Part shown: piece after piece, positions 1 to 8,686 of the stretch
Layout of the letters: every line of letters starts with the position of its first letter
Numbering within the stretch: the first letter of the stretch is position 1
Notes under the pieces: generated by a model
Told to the model about the DNA's origin: nothing
Seen by the model: only the letters and a program-made list of their open reading frames with translations
Database searches by the model: none
Translations under genes and position numbers: made by a program
DNA from: Jiangella asiatica
GTDB lineage: Bacteria > Actinomycetota > Actinomycetes > Jiangellales > Jiangellaceae
DNA: 64,000 bases
Direction: 5' to 3'
NCBI RefSeq assembly: GCF_004349065.1
Contig: NZ_SMKZ01000037.1
Coordinates: forward strand, 1 to 64,000

Positions 1-781
1 CGGACTCGAGGTCCATGGTGAGGCGGACCAGCCGCTGCTGCGGGCCGTCGTGGATGTCGCGCTCGACCCGTCGCAGCGTGTCCGCCTCGGCCTGGACGAC
101 GGCCTCGCGGCTGCGGCTGAGCTCCTCGGCGCGGGCCCGCAGCGCCGCGTTCTCGTTCGTCAGCATCCCCCACACCAGCGACGACTCCGTGACGGCCATG
201 GCGCGCAGCATGTACGGCAGGGTGATGAGGAAGACGAGGCCGATGCCGGTGGTGAGCAGGATGTCGGCCAGCCGGCCGTCGCCGATGCCGATGAGCTCGG
301 CCAGCGTCTCGTTGTCGGCGTCGTCGCGAGGCAGCGCCCACTCCCACAGGCCGTACGTGGTGCCGCCGAGGGCCGTGCTGGTCCAGGCGATCGTCATCGA
401 CCAGGTGAAGCAGCGGATCGGCAGGATGAGGATGCCGAATCCCCACTCCCGCCACGACAGCGGGTCGCGCAGGTAGCTGAACAGGCGGCCCAGGCCGCTG
501 CCCGACGGCCGCCGGTGGTAGGCCGGCCCGACCGAGCGGCCCTCCATTGCGCCGACCCGGGCGCGCTCGGCGGCCGCGAACCCGCGGGCCACCCCGAGCG
601 TCGCGATCCAGATGGCGAGGCCGAGGAACGCCAGCACGAACAGGCCCAGGCCCAGGGAGAACCCGGTGACCATGAGGGTGAAGGACGCGATGGCGATGGG
701 GAGGCCCGGCAGCAGGTAGCCGACGTCGCGCGGGACCTGTCGCCAGCCGGCTCGGGGCCGGTCAACAGATGGCGTGTTCAT
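1..781 (-). CDS. sensor histidine kinase, NarL/HisKA_3 type (partial, C-terminus off the left edge)
   Basis: The visible 260 residues are the N-terminal part of a two-component sensor kinase. Four hydrophobic segments form a membrane sensor domain of the kind seen in actinobacterial 'putative sensor' kinases. They are followed by a short helical linker and the start of the HisKA_3 phospho-acceptor helix, ERDIHDGPQQRL, with the likely autophosphorylated His at residue 244. The HATPase domain and the response regulator lie beyond the window. The ATG overlaps the stop of the upstream membrane-protein gene (ATGA), so the two are translationally coupled. The stimulus cannot be read from sequence. 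The kinase-family call is firm. Confidence 0.85.
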   Translation of the reverse strand, partial: MNTPSVDRPRAGWRQVPRDVGYLLPGLPIAIASFTLMVTGFSLGLGLFVLAFLGLAIWIATLGVARGFAAAERARVGAMEGRSVGPAYHRRPSGSGLGRLFSYLRDPLSWREWGFGILILPIRCFTWSMTIAWTSTALGGTTYGLWEWALPRDDADNETLAELIGIGDGRLADILLTTGIGLVFLITLPYMLRAMAVTESSLVWGMLTNENAALRARAEELSRSREAVVQAEADTLRRVERDIHDGPQQRLVRLTMDLES

Positions 782-1851
782 GCCTCCACCTTTCCTGTTG
801 CAGCGAGGGTAGACGAGCCGGTCAGCCGGTGGCTTCGACGTGGGGTTGTCCCTACCGCCGTGCCCGCTACGACCCGCTCGATCCGGCCCGCGACCTGGAC
901 CAGCACCGCGAGCACGGTGGCCGTGGCCACCAGCCGCGCGCCGAGGTCGTCGCCGGTGCCGAGCCGGCCGGCTGCCCCGGCGACGGCGGCGGCCGCCGGC
1001 AGATGCCAGAGCTGGACGGCGGGGAGCCGGCGGGCCACCCAGGCCAGTCCGCCCCCGACGGTGACCGGCGCGGCCCACCGGCGGATCAGCGGCCGGACGG
1101 CCAGCGCCAGGCCCACCTGCGCGGCTGTCGCGGCGAGCACCAACGCCGCGGATGGCAGGTCGGTCGTGTGGTCGGTGCCGGCCAGGGCGCCGAGGACCAG
1201 GGTGACGGCGACGACGCAGCCGCCCGCCGCGGCCAGGCCCAGCGCCGCGCTCGGCCGCACCCGGTCCTGCCGACCGGCCGCGATCAGGACGCCTGCCTGG
1301 TAGGCGGCGACCCAGGCCGCGAGCACGCCGAACCCGCCCACGACCTCGCCGCCGTACCCCTCGACGCCGAGCCCGACCACGTCGGCGGCGGCGGCGACCC
1401 CCGCGAGTCCCACGACCTCCACCCCGCGCCAGCGCCGGTGCAGACGCCGCAGGGCCGGTGCCATCGAGGTCACGAGCAGGAGCGCCGCCGGCAGCCACAG
1501 CAGCCGGGCGGCGCCCTCGATCAGCGGCAGTGCGATCGCCGCGAACGGTACGACCAGCGCCGCGAGTCCGCGTGCCTGCTCGCTCAGCCGCCGTACCGTC
1601 GCGGTGCGGCCGGCGGCCGCGGAGACGAAAGCGAGCGGTGCGGTGAGGACGATCGCCACCGGCCCGGCCGCGGCGACCGTCCCGCTCCCCGCCGGCTGCG
1701 GCCCGAGCCAATGCACCGCGACCAGCATCGCGGCGGCCGCCACCCCGACGACGTCCGCGAATCCGTCCCGCGGCGCCGGTACCTGCGCCGCTCTCGGGGA
1801 CGCCGCTGTTCGCACGACACCCAGCCTGTCCGTCGGCGCCGTCTCGCACAT
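778..1851 (-). CDS. polytopic integral membrane protein of unknown function
   Basis: This 357-residue protein is mostly hydrophobic, Ala/Val/Leu-rich segments separated by short Arg-rich loops, which predicts around eight to ten membrane passes. No catalytic or transporter motif is recognised. It is the first gene of a minus-strand operon and its stop overlaps the start of the sensor kinase by 4 bp, so it may be a sensory or accessory partner of that kinase; this is inference from context only. The ATG start has no obvious Shine-Dalgarno sequence, so a slightly later start is possible. Confidence 0.6.
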   Translation of the reverse strand: MCETAPTDRLGVVRTAASPRAAQVPAPRDGFADVVGVAAAAMLVAVHWLGPQPAGSGTVAAAGPVAIVLTAPLAFVSAAAGRTATVRRLSEQARGLAALVVPFAAIALPLIEGAARLLWLPAALLLVTSMAPALRRLHRRWRGVEVVGLAGVAAAADVVGLGVEGYGGEVVGGFGVLAAWVAAYQAGVLIAAGRQDRVRPSAALGLAAAGGCVVAVTLVLGALAGTDHTTDLPSAALVLAATAAQVGLALAVRPLIRRWAAPVTVGGGLAWVARRLPAVQLWHLPAAAAVAGAAGRLGTGDDLGARLVATATVLAVLVQVAGRIERVVAGTAVGTTPRRSHRLTGSSTLAATGKVEA

Positions 1852-1872
1852 CGCGGCCGACCAGACACTTCA

Positions 1873-1892
1873 GGGTGGGGCTATCCCCACCC
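1873..1892. repeat. perfect 8-bp hairpin in divergent promoter region
   Basis: GGGTGGGG and CCCCACCC flank a CTAT loop. It lies 22 bp upstream of the minus-strand membrane-protein start and about 150 bp before gatC. No U-tract follows it, so it is more likely an operator or mRNA-leader hairpin than a terminator. Confidence 0.5.
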
Positions 1893-1914
1893 CCGTCGCC
1901 TCGCCCCCTCACGG

Positions 1915-1971
1915 TGATCACGTCCCACCCGGGGTTCCCGCTGACCCGGAAGGCGGGTTGGGCCATGATCA
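1915..1971. repeat. TGATCA-bounded imperfect inverted repeat
   Basis: Two TGATCA sites (1915 and 1966) bound arms CGTCCCACCCG and CGGGTTGGGCC that pair imperfectly. TGATCA followed by ACGG-like bases recurs in other gaps of this window (33693, 11788, 49032), so this is a likely member of a dispersed intergenic element. It sits in the gatC leader or promoter region. Confidence 0.4.
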
Positions 1972-2042
1972 ACGGGGGAGGCTGGCGTAGGATCGCTGGG
2001 TCTGGCTCGCCGGCGTTTCACCACGGAGGAGTACCGCCCATC

Positions 2043-2342
2043 ATGCCCTCGATCAGCCGCGAGGAGGTCGCGCATTTGGCGCGGCTGGCTCGTCTCGACC
2101 TCGCTCCCGACGAGCTCGACCATCTGGCCGGTCAGCTCGACCAGATCCTGGGCGCGGTGGCGCAGGTGACCGAGGTCGCGGCCGACGACATCCCGCCGAC
2201 GTCGCACGCGCTGCCGCTGACCAACGTGTACCGCGACGACGAGCCGCGGCCGTGCCTGCCCGCCGAGTCCGTGCTGGCCGCCGCCCCCGCCGCGGAGGAC
2301 GGCCGGTTCCGGGTGCCGCAGATCCTGGGGGAAGAGGCATGA
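2043..2342 (+). CDS. gatC: Asp-tRNA(Asn)/Glu-tRNA(Gln) amidotransferase subunit C
   Basis: This 99-residue GatC is the small clamp subunit that wraps around GatA and stabilises its contact with GatB in the GatCAB complex. The complex converts misacylated Glu-tRNA(Gln) or Asp-tRNA(Asn) to the correct amidated form in the cytoplasm. The family pattern [17 protein letters not shown] at the N-terminus and the C-terminal proline-rich V-L-R-D-D region are present. The ATG at 2043 was chosen because a GGAGGA lies 12 bp upstream and it gives the standard family length. The stop overlaps the gatA start (ATGA). Confidence 0.95.
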   Translation: MPSISREEVAHLARLARLDLAPDELDHLAGQLDQILGAVAQVTEVAADDIPPTSHALPLTNVYRDDEPRPCLPAESVLAAAPAAEDGRFRVPQILGEEA

Positions 2343-3898
2343 CCCTCACTCGCAAGACCGCCGCCGAGCTGGCGTCGTCCATCAAGTCCGGCGAGGTCAG
2401 CGCCGTCGAGGTCACTCGGGCGCATCTGGACCGCATCGCCGAGGTGGACGGCCCGGCCGAGTCCGGCGTCCACGCGTTCCTGCACGTCGACACCGACAGC
2501 GCGCTCGCCGCGGCCGCCGTCGTCGACCAGAAGCGGGCCGACGGCGACGAACTGGGCCCGCTGGCCGGCGTCCCGCTTGCGCTCAAGGACGTCATCACCA
2601 CCGCCGACATGCCGACGACGGCCGGCTCCAAGCTGCTCGAGGGCTGGCGACCGCCGTACGACGCCACGATCACCCGGCGGTTGCGCGAGGCGGGCATCGT
2701 CATCCTCGGCAAGACCAACCTCGACGAGTTCGCGATGGGCTCGTCGACGGAGAACTCCGCGTTCGGGCCCTCCCGCAACCCGTGGGACCTCACCCGCATC
2801 CCGGGCGGCTCCGGCGGTGGCAGTGCGGCCTCGCTCGCGGCGTTCGAGGCGCCGCTGGCCATCGGCACCGACACCGGCGGCTCCATCCGGCAGCCGGCGG
2901 CCGTCACCGGCACCGTCGGCGTCAAGCCCACTTACGGCGGGGTGAGCCGGTACGGGCTGATCGCCTGCGCGTCCAGCCTCGACCAGGCCGGCCCGTGCGC
3001 CCGGACGGTGCTCGATGCGGCGCTGCTGCACAGCGTCATCGCCGGGCACGACCCCAACGACTCCACCAGCATCGACCAGCCGGTGCCCGACATCGTCGCC
3101 GCCGCCAGGAAGGGCGCCGACGGCGACCTCTCCGGGCTGCGCGTCGGCGTGGTCAAGGAGCTGGGCGGCGAGGGTTACCAGGCCGGCGTCGAGGCGCGTT
3201 TCAACGACGCGGTCGCGCTGCTGTCGAAGCTGGGCGCCGAGGTGGTCGAGGTGTCGTGCCCGCACTTCGCCTACGCGCTGCCGGCCTACTACCTGATCCT
3301 GCCCAGCGAGGTGTCCTCGAACCTGGCGCGGTTCGACGCCATGCGCTACGGGCTGCGGCTCGGCGACGACGGCACCCGCAGCGCCGAGGAGGTCATGAGC
3401 CTGACCCGCGGCGCCGGGTTCGGTGCCGAGGCCAAGCGGCGCATCATGCTCGGCACCTACGCGCTCTCCTCGGGCTACTACGACGCCTACTACGGCCAGG
3501 CGCAGAAGGTCCGCACGCTCGTGGCGCGCGACTTCGACGCCGCGTTCGCGAAGGCCGACGTACTGGTGTCGCCGACGACGCCCACCACGGCGTTCCCGAT
3601 CGGCGAGAAGGTCGACGACCCCCTGGCCATGTACAAGAACGACCTGTGCACCATCCCGAGCAACCTCGCCGGCAACGCGTCGGCGTCGTTCCCGTGCGGC
3701 CTGGCCGACGAGGACGGCCTGCCGGTCGGCCTGCACGTGATGGCGCCGGTGCTGGCCGACGACCGCCTGTACCGTGTCGGCGCGGCGGTCGAGCAGGCAT
3801 ACGCAGCGCAATGGGGGGGAACGTTGCTGGAGCAGGCGCCCGCGTTGGACGGGCGCCGCGGTGAGAGCGCGACGGCGGACAGGGGAGTCGTATCGTGA
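2339..3898 (+). CDS. gatA: Asp-tRNA(Asn)/Glu-tRNA(Gln) amidotransferase subunit A
   Basis: This is the glutaminase subunit of GatCAB, an amidase-signature enzyme that releases ammonia from glutamine for transfer to the aminoacyl-tRNA. At 519 residues it has the usual family length. The Ser-cisSer-Lys triad is intact by spacing: K83 (PLALKDV), S158 in the [10 protein letters not shown] loop and nucleophile S182 in [10 protein letters not shown]. The start overlaps the gatC stop by 4 bp. Its stop overlaps the GTG of a small membrane-protein gene, so the whole gatCA-x-gatB block should be one transcript. Confidence 0.97.
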   Translation: MTLTRKTAAELASSIKSGEVSAVEVTRAHLDRIAEVDGPAESGVHAFLHVDTDSALAAAAVVDQKRADGDELGPLAGVPLALKDVITTADMPTTAGSKLLEGWRPPYDATITRRLREAGIVILGKTNLDEFAMGSSTENSAFGPSRNPWDLTRIPGGSGGGSAASLAAFEAPLAIGTDTGGSIRQPAAVTGTVGVKPTYGGVSRYGLIACASSLDQAGPCARTVLDAALLHSVIAGHDPNDSTSIDQPVPDIVAAARKGADGDLSGLRVGVVKELGGEGYQAGVEARFNDAVALLSKLGAEVVEVSCPHFAYALPAYYLILPSEVSSNLARFDAMRYGLRLGDDGTRSAEEVMSLTRGAGFGAEAKRRIMLGTYALSSGYYDAYYGQAQKVRTLVARDFDAAFAKADVLVSPTTPTTAFPIGEKVDDPLAMYKNDLCTIPSNLAGNASASFPCGLADEDGLPVGLHVMAPVLADDRLYRVGAAVEQAYAAQWGGTLLEQAPALDGRRGESATADRGVVS

Positions 3899-4113
3899 AC
3901 GTGAAGTATCTGGCCAAGTTCGGTGGTTCGGCGCTCGGCGCGGTCGGCGCGGTGCGCAGCCTCGCCAAGGCCCGCCGCGAGAACGACCGGCTGCGCTTGA
4001 TCGACGCAGTGCTCAGCGTCCTCTCCGTCGCCGTCACCATCGCGATCGTGGTGCGCGAGCTGCGTGAGCAACAGAACACCAACTCCCGCGTGATCGAGCT
4101 CGAGGACCACTAG
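3895..4113 (+). CDS. 72-residue single-pass membrane protein inserted between gatA and gatB
   Basis: A GTG start overlaps the gatA stop (GTGA), and the TAG stop abuts the gatB ATG directly, so this is a real cotranscribed gene rather than a shadow. The N-terminal half is basic and amphipathic ([24 protein letters not shown]). One hydrophobic helix around residues 38-54 ([18 protein letters not shown]) and a short acidic tail follow. No family is recognised. Position alone suggests a link to the amidotransferase or simply to its expression level; function is unknown. Confidence 0.75.
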   Translation: MNVKYLAKFGGSALGAVGAVRSLAKARRENDRLRLIDAVLSVLSVAVTIAIVVRELREQQNTNSRVIELEDH

Positions 4114-5613
4114 ATGACCGTGACCACCGCCCTCCCCACCTTCGACGAGGCCATCGCCGCGTTCGAGCCCGTCATGGGCATGGAGGTCCACGTCGAGCTG
4201 GGCACCGCCACCAAGATGTTCTGCGGCTGCTCGACGACGTTCGGCGCCGAGCCGAACTCGCAGGTCTGCCCGGTGTGCCTGGGGCTGCCGGGCTCGTTGC
4301 CGGTGGTGAACCGGGTGGCCGTGGAGTCCGCCATCCGCATCGGCCTCGCGCTGAACTGCAGCATCGCGGAGTGGTGCCGGTTCGCCCGGAAGAACTACTT
4401 CTATCCGGACATGCCGAAGAACTTCCAGGTGTCCCAGTACGACGAGCCGATCGCGTTCGACGGCTGGATGGACGTCACGGTCGACGCCGAGACCTATCGC
4501 ATCGGCATCGAGCGAGCCCACATGGAGGAGGACACCGGCAAGTCGCTGCACGTCGGCGGCGCCACCGGACGCATCCATGGCGCCAGCCACTCGCTGCTCG
4601 ACTACAACCGCTCGGGCATCCCGCTGATCGAGATCGTCACCAAGCCGATCGAGGTCCCGCCCGCCGTGGCGCCGGCCGTCGCCCGCGCCTACGTCACCGA
4701 GCTGCGTGAGTTGATCCGCGCGCTGGGCGTGTCCGAGGCGCGCATGGAGCTGGGCCAGCTGCGCTGCGACGCGAACGTCTCGCTGCGCAAGGCCGGTGAC
4801 CCGTACGGCACGCGGACCGAGACCAAGAACGTCAACTCGCTGCGGTCGGTCGAACGAGCCGTCACCTTCGAGATCCGCCGCCAGGCCGCGGTGCTCTCCG
4901 ACGGTGGCCGCATCGTGCAGGAGACCAGGCACTGGCACGAGGACACCGGCGAGACCACCTCCGGCCGCACCAAGGAGGAGGCCGAGGACTACCGCTACTT
5001 CCCGGAACCGGACCTGGTGCCGGTCGCGCCGTCGCGCGAGTGGGTGGACGAGCTGCGGGGCACGCTGCCCGAGCCGCCGGCCGCGCGCCGGGCCCGGCTG
5101 CAGGCCGAGTGGGGCTTCACCGACCTCGAGATGCGCGACGTCGTCAACGCCGGAGCGGTGTCGCTGGTGTCGGCCACGGTGGAGGCCGGCGCGCCGGCCG
5201 GTGGTGCGAAGAAGTGGTGGCTCGGCGAGATCGCCCGGGTGGCCAACGAGCGCGGGGTCGCGCTCGAGGACGCCGGCATCGCGCCGGCCGACGTCGCCCG
5301 GGTCGAGGAGCTGATCGCGGCCGGTGCGCTCAACGACAAGCTCGCCCGTCAGGTGGTCGAGGGCGTGCTGGCCGGCGAGGGCGGGCCGGACGTCGTCGTG
5401 TCGGCGCGCGGTCTCCAACTGGTCAACGACGACGCCGCGCTCGGCACCGCGGTCGACGAGGCCATCGCGGCCCAGCCGGACGTCGCGGACAAGATCCGCG
5501 GCGGCAACCTCGGCGCCGTCGGCGCGCTGATCGGCGCGGTCATGAAGGCCACCCGGGGCCAGGCCGACGCCAAGCGCGCCCGCGAGCTCATCCTGGAGCG
5601 CCTCCAGCCCTGA
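4114..5613 (+). CDS. gatB: Asp-tRNA(Asn)/Glu-tRNA(Gln) amidotransferase subunit B
   Basis: GatB is the tRNA-binding and kinase/amidotransferase subunit that phosphorylates the misacylated amino acid and receives ammonia from GatA. The 499 residues carry the GatB catalytic cradle: MGMEVHVEL at the N-terminus, a zinc site of C37, C39, C52 and C55 (MFCGCS, VCPVCLG), [20 protein letters not shown] and the MEEDTGKS segment. The helical domain and the C-terminal YqeY-like tail ([15 protein letters not shown]) follow. It begins directly after the preceding TAG with no intergenic base and ends the operon. Confidence 0.97.
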   Translation: MTVTTALPTFDEAIAAFEPVMGMEVHVELGTATKMFCGCSTTFGAEPNSQVCPVCLGLPGSLPVVNRVAVESAIRIGLALNCSIAEWCRFARKNYFYPDMPKNFQVSQYDEPIAFDGWMDVTVDAETYRIGIERAHMEEDTGKSLHVGGATGRIHGASHSLLDYNRSGIPLIEIVTKPIEVPPAVAPAVARAYVTELRELIRALGVSEARMELGQLRCDANVSLRKAGDPYGTRTETKNVNSLRSVERAVTFEIRRQAAVLSDGGRIVQETRHWHEDTGETTSGRTKEEAEDYRYFPEPDLVPVAPSREWVDELRGTLPEPPAARRARLQAEWGFTDLEMRDVVNAGAVSLVSATVEAGAPAGGAKKWWLGEIARVANERGVALEDAGIAPADVARVEELIAAGALNDKLARQVVEGVLAGEGGPDVVVSARGLQLVNDDAALGTAVDEAIAAQPDVADKIRGGNLGAVGALIGAVMKATRGQADAKRARELILERLQP

Positions 5614-5624
5614 CCCATGGGAAA

Positions 5625-5700
5625 TGATCACGTTCAGCACGAGATCTCGTGTCGCACCATGCTTGCAGGCATGGTGACGCACGGGATCCGCTGGTGATGG
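5625..5700 (+). repeat. dispersed TGATCA intergenic repeat, copy A
   Basis: This 76-bp element follows gatB. It begins TGATCA and ends CTGGTGATGG. Inside are the 14-bp palindrome CACGAGATCTCGTG (5638-5651) and a perfect hairpin CACCATGC/GCATGGTG (5655-5676, 6-nt loop). It shares its ends and the CACCATGC...GGTGA core with copy B (11788-11876) and more weakly with copy C (57180-57267, opposite strand). It could act as a transcription attenuator, but no U-tract follows the stem. Confidence 0.5.
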
Positions 5701-5725
5701 GCCGCCGATCGATGGGAAGCGCCTG

Positions 5726-6457
5726 GTGAGCTCCGCCGCCGACGGGGTCCGTGACTGGTTCGCCGAGGTCCGGGTCGACGAGACCGTCGCCACCCTGCCG
5801 TCGTCGACGGTGGTCGGCTTCGCGCTCGCCGGGGTCGCGGTCGCGATCTACGGCCCGACCTGGCGGTTCGCCGGCTACCCGGTCACCATCGTGCACGAGC
5901 TGGGCCACGTCGTCGCCGCGCTGACCGCGGGGTTCCGGCTGCGCGGGGTAACGGTGCGCGGCGACCTGTCCGGCGCCACGAACTTCTGGTCGCACAGCGG
6001 CCCCGGCACGCTATGGACGATGTGGTGGGGCTACCCGGCGCCGGCCGTCGTCGGGTGGGCGCTGATCTGGGCCGCGACCCACGGCTGGTCGCGACTGGCG
6101 CTGACGTTGCTGGTGGCCTGCCTGGTCCTGGTGTTTCTGCTGTCGCGCAGCTGGCTGACCGTGGCCGTGGTGCTGACGACGGGGGTCGCCTTCGGCCTGG
6201 TCGGGTGGTACGGGTCGGCGTGGCTGTGCACGGTGGTGGTGTTCGCGTTCGCGTGGCTGCTGACGGTGGGCGCGGTGCGCGGTCTGTGGGCCGTGGTGCG
6301 GGCGCACACCAGCGGCCGCGGGGTGCAGATGTCCGACGCACACCTGATGGCGCAGCGGTCGGTGCTGCCGGGCGGGCTGTGGCTGCTGACGTTCGCCGTC
6401 GTCATCGGGGCCTGTACGTGGTTCAACGCCATGTCGGTGGTGGACGCGGTCCGCTGA
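5726..6457 (+). CDS. M50B-like membrane metallopeptidase
   Basis: A multi-pass membrane protein of 243 residues with a zinc-protease signature VHELGHVVAAL (H57, E58, H61) in the second hydrophobic segment. This is typical of the M50 'peptidase M50B-like' family of actinobacterial membrane proteins, distant from the site-2 proteases that cleave substrates within the bilayer. A third metal ligand is not obvious. The GTG start follows GGGAAGCG. It is a monocistron between gatB and a TetR gene. Substrate unknown; proteolysis itself is inferred from the motif. Confidence 0.75.
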   Translation: MSSAADGVRDWFAEVRVDETVATLPSSTVVGFALAGVAVAIYGPTWRFAGYPVTIVHELGHVVAALTAGFRLRGVTVRGDLSGATNFWSHSGPGTLWTMWWGYPAPAVVGWALIWAATHGWSRLALTLLVACLVLVFLLSRSWLTVAVVLTTGVAFGLVGWYGSAWLCTVVVFAFAWLLTVGAVRGLWAVVRAHTSGRGVQMSDAHLMAQRSVLPGGLWLLTFAVVIGACTWFNAMSVVDAVR

Positions 6458-6470
6458 GCGGTCCGCTGCC

Positions 6471-6476
6471 TACACT
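6471..6476 (+). promoter_or_regulatory. -10 element of a probable leaderless promoter
   Basis: TACACT lies 7 nt before the GTG start of the TetR gene, so transcription would begin at or within a base or two of the start codon. The same TACACTTG string recurs before the gene at 7146, where it is part of a palindrome, so the regulator may bind both. No clear -35 box is visible. Confidence 0.45.
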
Positions 6477-6483
6477 TGTTGGC

Positions 6484-7074
6484 GTGCCGTTCACTCAGCG
6501 CTCGGAGGCGACGCGGACCTCGATACTCACGGCGGCCAGGACGCTGCTGGCCGAACGCGGTTTCGAGGCGACGACCATCCGCGCGGTCGCGGCCCGGGCC
6601 GGGATCGACCCGTCCATGGTCATGCGTTACTACGGGAGCAAGGACGGGCTGTTCCGCGCCTCGGTCGAGCTGGACCTGCGGCTGGACCTCGTCCCGCGAG
6701 AACCGCTCGACGGCGTAGGCGCGGCGCTCGCGCGGCACTTCCTGTCGCGCTGGGAGGGCGATCTCGCCGACGAGGCCATCACGCTGCTGCTGCGGTCGGC
6801 CGGCACGACGCCGATGGCCGCCGAACAGCTGAGAACGATCTTCGACGAGCAGGTGGCAGGGTTCGTCGGCGGGGTCATCCCGGGTGACCGCGCCGAGGCG
6901 GTGCACCGCGCGGGACTGGTCAGCACCCAGCTGCTCGGGCTGGCACTGACCCGCTACGTCCTGGAGCTGCCGCCCGTCGTGGCCATGGACGCTGGCACGG
7001 TGGTCGCCTCCGTCGGGCCGGTGCTGCAGCACCACCTCACCGGCGCCGTCGCGGAGCCTACGCCAGTCCGCTGA
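6484..7074 (+). CDS. TetR/AcrR family transcriptional regulator
   Basis: A 196-residue one-component repressor. The N-terminal helix-turn-helix is clear: RTSILTAARTLLAERGF, then TTIRAVAARAGIDPSMVMRYYGSKDGLF, the family's recognition-helix pattern. The remaining ~140 residues form the variable ligand-binding domain (TetR C-terminal type with a broad effector range). The GTG start was chosen because the -10 TACACT is just upstream and the HTH then begins at the usual distance. It is followed by a palindrome in the promoter of the next gene (7104-7123) that it probably controls. Confidence 0.9.
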   Translation: MPFTQRSEATRTSILTAARTLLAERGFEATTIRAVAARAGIDPSMVMRYYGSKDGLFRASVELDLRLDLVPREPLDGVGAALARHFLSRWEGDLADEAITLLLRSAGTTPMAAEQLRTIFDEQVAGFVGGVIPGDRAEAVHRAGLVSTQLLGLALTRYVLELPPVVAMDAGTVVASVGPVLQHHLTGAVAEPTPVR

Positions 7075-7103
7075 CCGCACTTGCTGTCAACGGATGTTGG
7101 CCT

Positions 7104-7123
7104 ACACTTGTGGACACAGGTGT
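7104..7123. promoter_or_regulatory. 20-bp operator palindrome overlapping a -10 box (probable TetR site)
   Basis: ACACTTGTGGACACAGGTGT reads ACAC-n-TGTG-nn-CACA-n-GTGT on both strands, a near-perfect dyad of TetR-operator length. It overlaps the -10 TACACT (7103-7108), which has TTGCTG 16 bp upstream as a possible -35. A half site, ACACTTGT, occurs at the start of the TetR gene itself (from 6472), consistent with autoregulation. Confidence 0.6.
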
Positions 7124-7145
7124 CCGAGGGTGCTGAGGCGGTCCG

Positions 7146-7529
7146 ATGGTCTTCTCGACGCGCATGGCTCGGTTCAACAAGGCCGTCACGAACAGGCTCA
7201 CGCGCGTGATCGCGCCGTGGATGCCCGGGTTCGGCATGCTCACCCATCGCGGACGGAGCAGCGGGCGGGTCTACCGCATCCCGATCATGGTCTTCCGGGT
7301 CGACTCGGGATTCGCCATCGCGCTGACCTACGGCGCCGACACCGACTGGGTGAAGAACGTGCTTGCCGCCGGCGGCTGCGAGCTCCAGACCCGGCTCCGG
7401 CGGTATCACCTCGTCGAACCCCGGCTGGTCCACGACGAGGACCGCGCCGCGATGCCCGTCGGCGTCCGGCAGATCCTCGCACTACAGCGGGTCGACGACT
7501 TCCTCTTCTTCGACGCCAAGCCGGAGTGA
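7146..7529 (+). CDS. Ddn-like deazaflavin (F420)-dependent nitroreductase-family protein
   Basis: A 127-residue split-barrel protein of the Ddn/PF04075 family, which uses reduced coenzyme F420 to reduce quinones, nitroaromatics or other small electrophiles. The family core LTHRGRSSGRVYRIPIMVFRVDSG, ALTYGADTDWVKNVLAAGGCEL and the conserved C-terminal PxxVRQILALQRVDDFLFF are present. It follows a palindromic promoter and overlaps the region before a flavin monooxygenase, so both are probably induced together by the TetR ligand. The exact substrate is unknown. Confidence 0.85.
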   Translation: MVFSTRMARFNKAVTNRLTRVIAPWMPGFGMLTHRGRSSGRVYRIPIMVFRVDSGFAIALTYGADTDWVKNVLAAGGCELQTRLRRYHLVEPRLVHDEDRAAMPVGVRQILALQRVDDFLFFDAKPE

Positions 7530-7537
7530 CCGCCGGG

Positions 7538-8653
7538 ATGGGCCCGGGCGCCGTCGTCGTTGACGGTGGTATGGACATCGACCCCGGTACCGGCCGCGAG
7601 GCGGACGTCGTCGTGATCGGTGCCGGGCAGGCCGGCCTGTCGACGGCGTACCACCTGCGGCGGCTCGGCGCCGACTTCGTCGTCCTCGACGGCGCGCCGC
7701 GGCCCGGCGGGGCGTGGGCCGACCGGCCGCCGACCCTGACGATGGCAAAGGTGCACGGGGTCTTCGACCTGCCCGGGGCGACCCTGCCGCCGTCCTCGGA
7801 CGACGAGCCGGCCGCGGCCGTCGTCGGGCGGTACTACGCCGACTACGAGCGGCGCTTCGACCTGCCGGTGCTGCGGCCGGTCACGGTGCGGGCCGTCGCC
7901 TCGCGCGGCTCGCGGCTGACGGTGTCGACGTCGGCGGGCGACTGGACGGCGCGCGCCGTCGCCAACGCCACCGGCACCTGGACCCGTCCGTACTGGCCGT
8001 CCTACCCCGGCGGGTCGAGCTTCGCCGGCCGGCAGCTCCACTCCGCGTCGTACCGCGGCCCGGCACCGTTCGCCGCCCAGCGCGTCGTCGTGGTCGGCGG
8101 CGGCAACTCCGCGGCGCACATTCTGTCCGAGCTCGGCGGGGTCGCGGCCGCGACGACGTGGGTGACCCGCCGGCCGCCGGAGTTCCGCGAGGGCGAGTTC
8201 ACCGAGGATGTCGGCCGGTCGATCATCGCCGAGGTCGACGCCCGCGTCCGGGCCGGGCTGCCGCCACGCAGCGTCGTCAGCGTGACCGGCCTCGGCTACA
8301 CGACGGTGGTCCGCGAGGCGCTGGCCAAGGGCGTCCTGGAGCGGCGGCCCATGTTCACCTCGATCCGCCCCGACGGCGTCCAGTTCGCCGACGGGTCGTT
8401 CGTCCCGGCCGACGTCATCATCTGGGCGACGGGGTTCCGCCCGGCCCTGGGCCATCTCGCGCCGCTGGGCCTGCGCGAACCGGGCGGCGGGGTCCGCATG
8501 GACGGCACCCGTGTCGCCGCCGATCCACGTGTCCACCTCGTCGGCTACGGCCCGTCCGCCAGCACCGTCGGCGCCAACCGGGCCGGGCGGGAGGCGGCAC
8601 GGGAGATCACCCGGTTCCTGGACGAGCCGGCGGAGCTGGCCGAGGCCAGCTGA
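7538..8653 (+). CDS. flavin-containing monooxygenase (FMO/BVMO-like FAD protein)
   Basis: A two-dinucleotide-fold flavoprotein. The first fold VVVIGAGQAGLSTAYHL binds FAD. The FMO/BVMO-type motif appears as FAGRQLHSASYRG. The second fold VVVVGGGNSAAHIL binds NADPH, and the ATG-type motif IWATGFRP follows near the C-terminus. Such enzymes insert oxygen into heteroatoms or ketones. The ATG at 7538 has a GGAG 11 bp upstream; a GTG overlapping the previous stop (7526) or ATG at 7571 are alternatives. It is probably cotranscribed with the Ddn-like gene. Confidence 0.85.
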   Translation: MGPGAVVVDGGMDIDPGTGREADVVVIGAGQAGLSTAYHLRRLGADFVVLDGAPRPGGAWADRPPTLTMAKVHGVFDLPGATLPPSSDDEPAAAVVGRYYADYERRFDLPVLRPVTVRAVASRGSRLTVSTSAGDWTARAVANATGTWTRPYWPSYPGGSSFAGRQLHSASYRGPAPFAAQRVVVVGGGNSAAHILSELGGVAAATTWVTRRPPEFREGEFTEDVGRSIIAEVDARVRAGLPPRSVVSVTGLGYTTVVREALAKGVLERRPMFTSIRPDGVQFADGSFVPADVIIWATGFRPALGHLAPLGLREPGGGVRMDGTRVAADPRVHLVGYGPSASTVGANRAGREAAREITRFLDEPAELAEAS

Positions 8654-8686
8654 GCCGGCCATTGCCCGGCGTGCTTCACTGTCGTC

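Noticed and set aside
1873-1892. hairpin considered as a terminator
   Set aside because: It lies between divergent genes, not after one, and has no U-tract; kept only as a repeat.
3490-5793. 767-codon minus-strand open frame opposite gatA/gatB
   Set aside because: Antisense shadow of two certain genes with shadow-type composition (His/Arg/Val-rich) and no motif.
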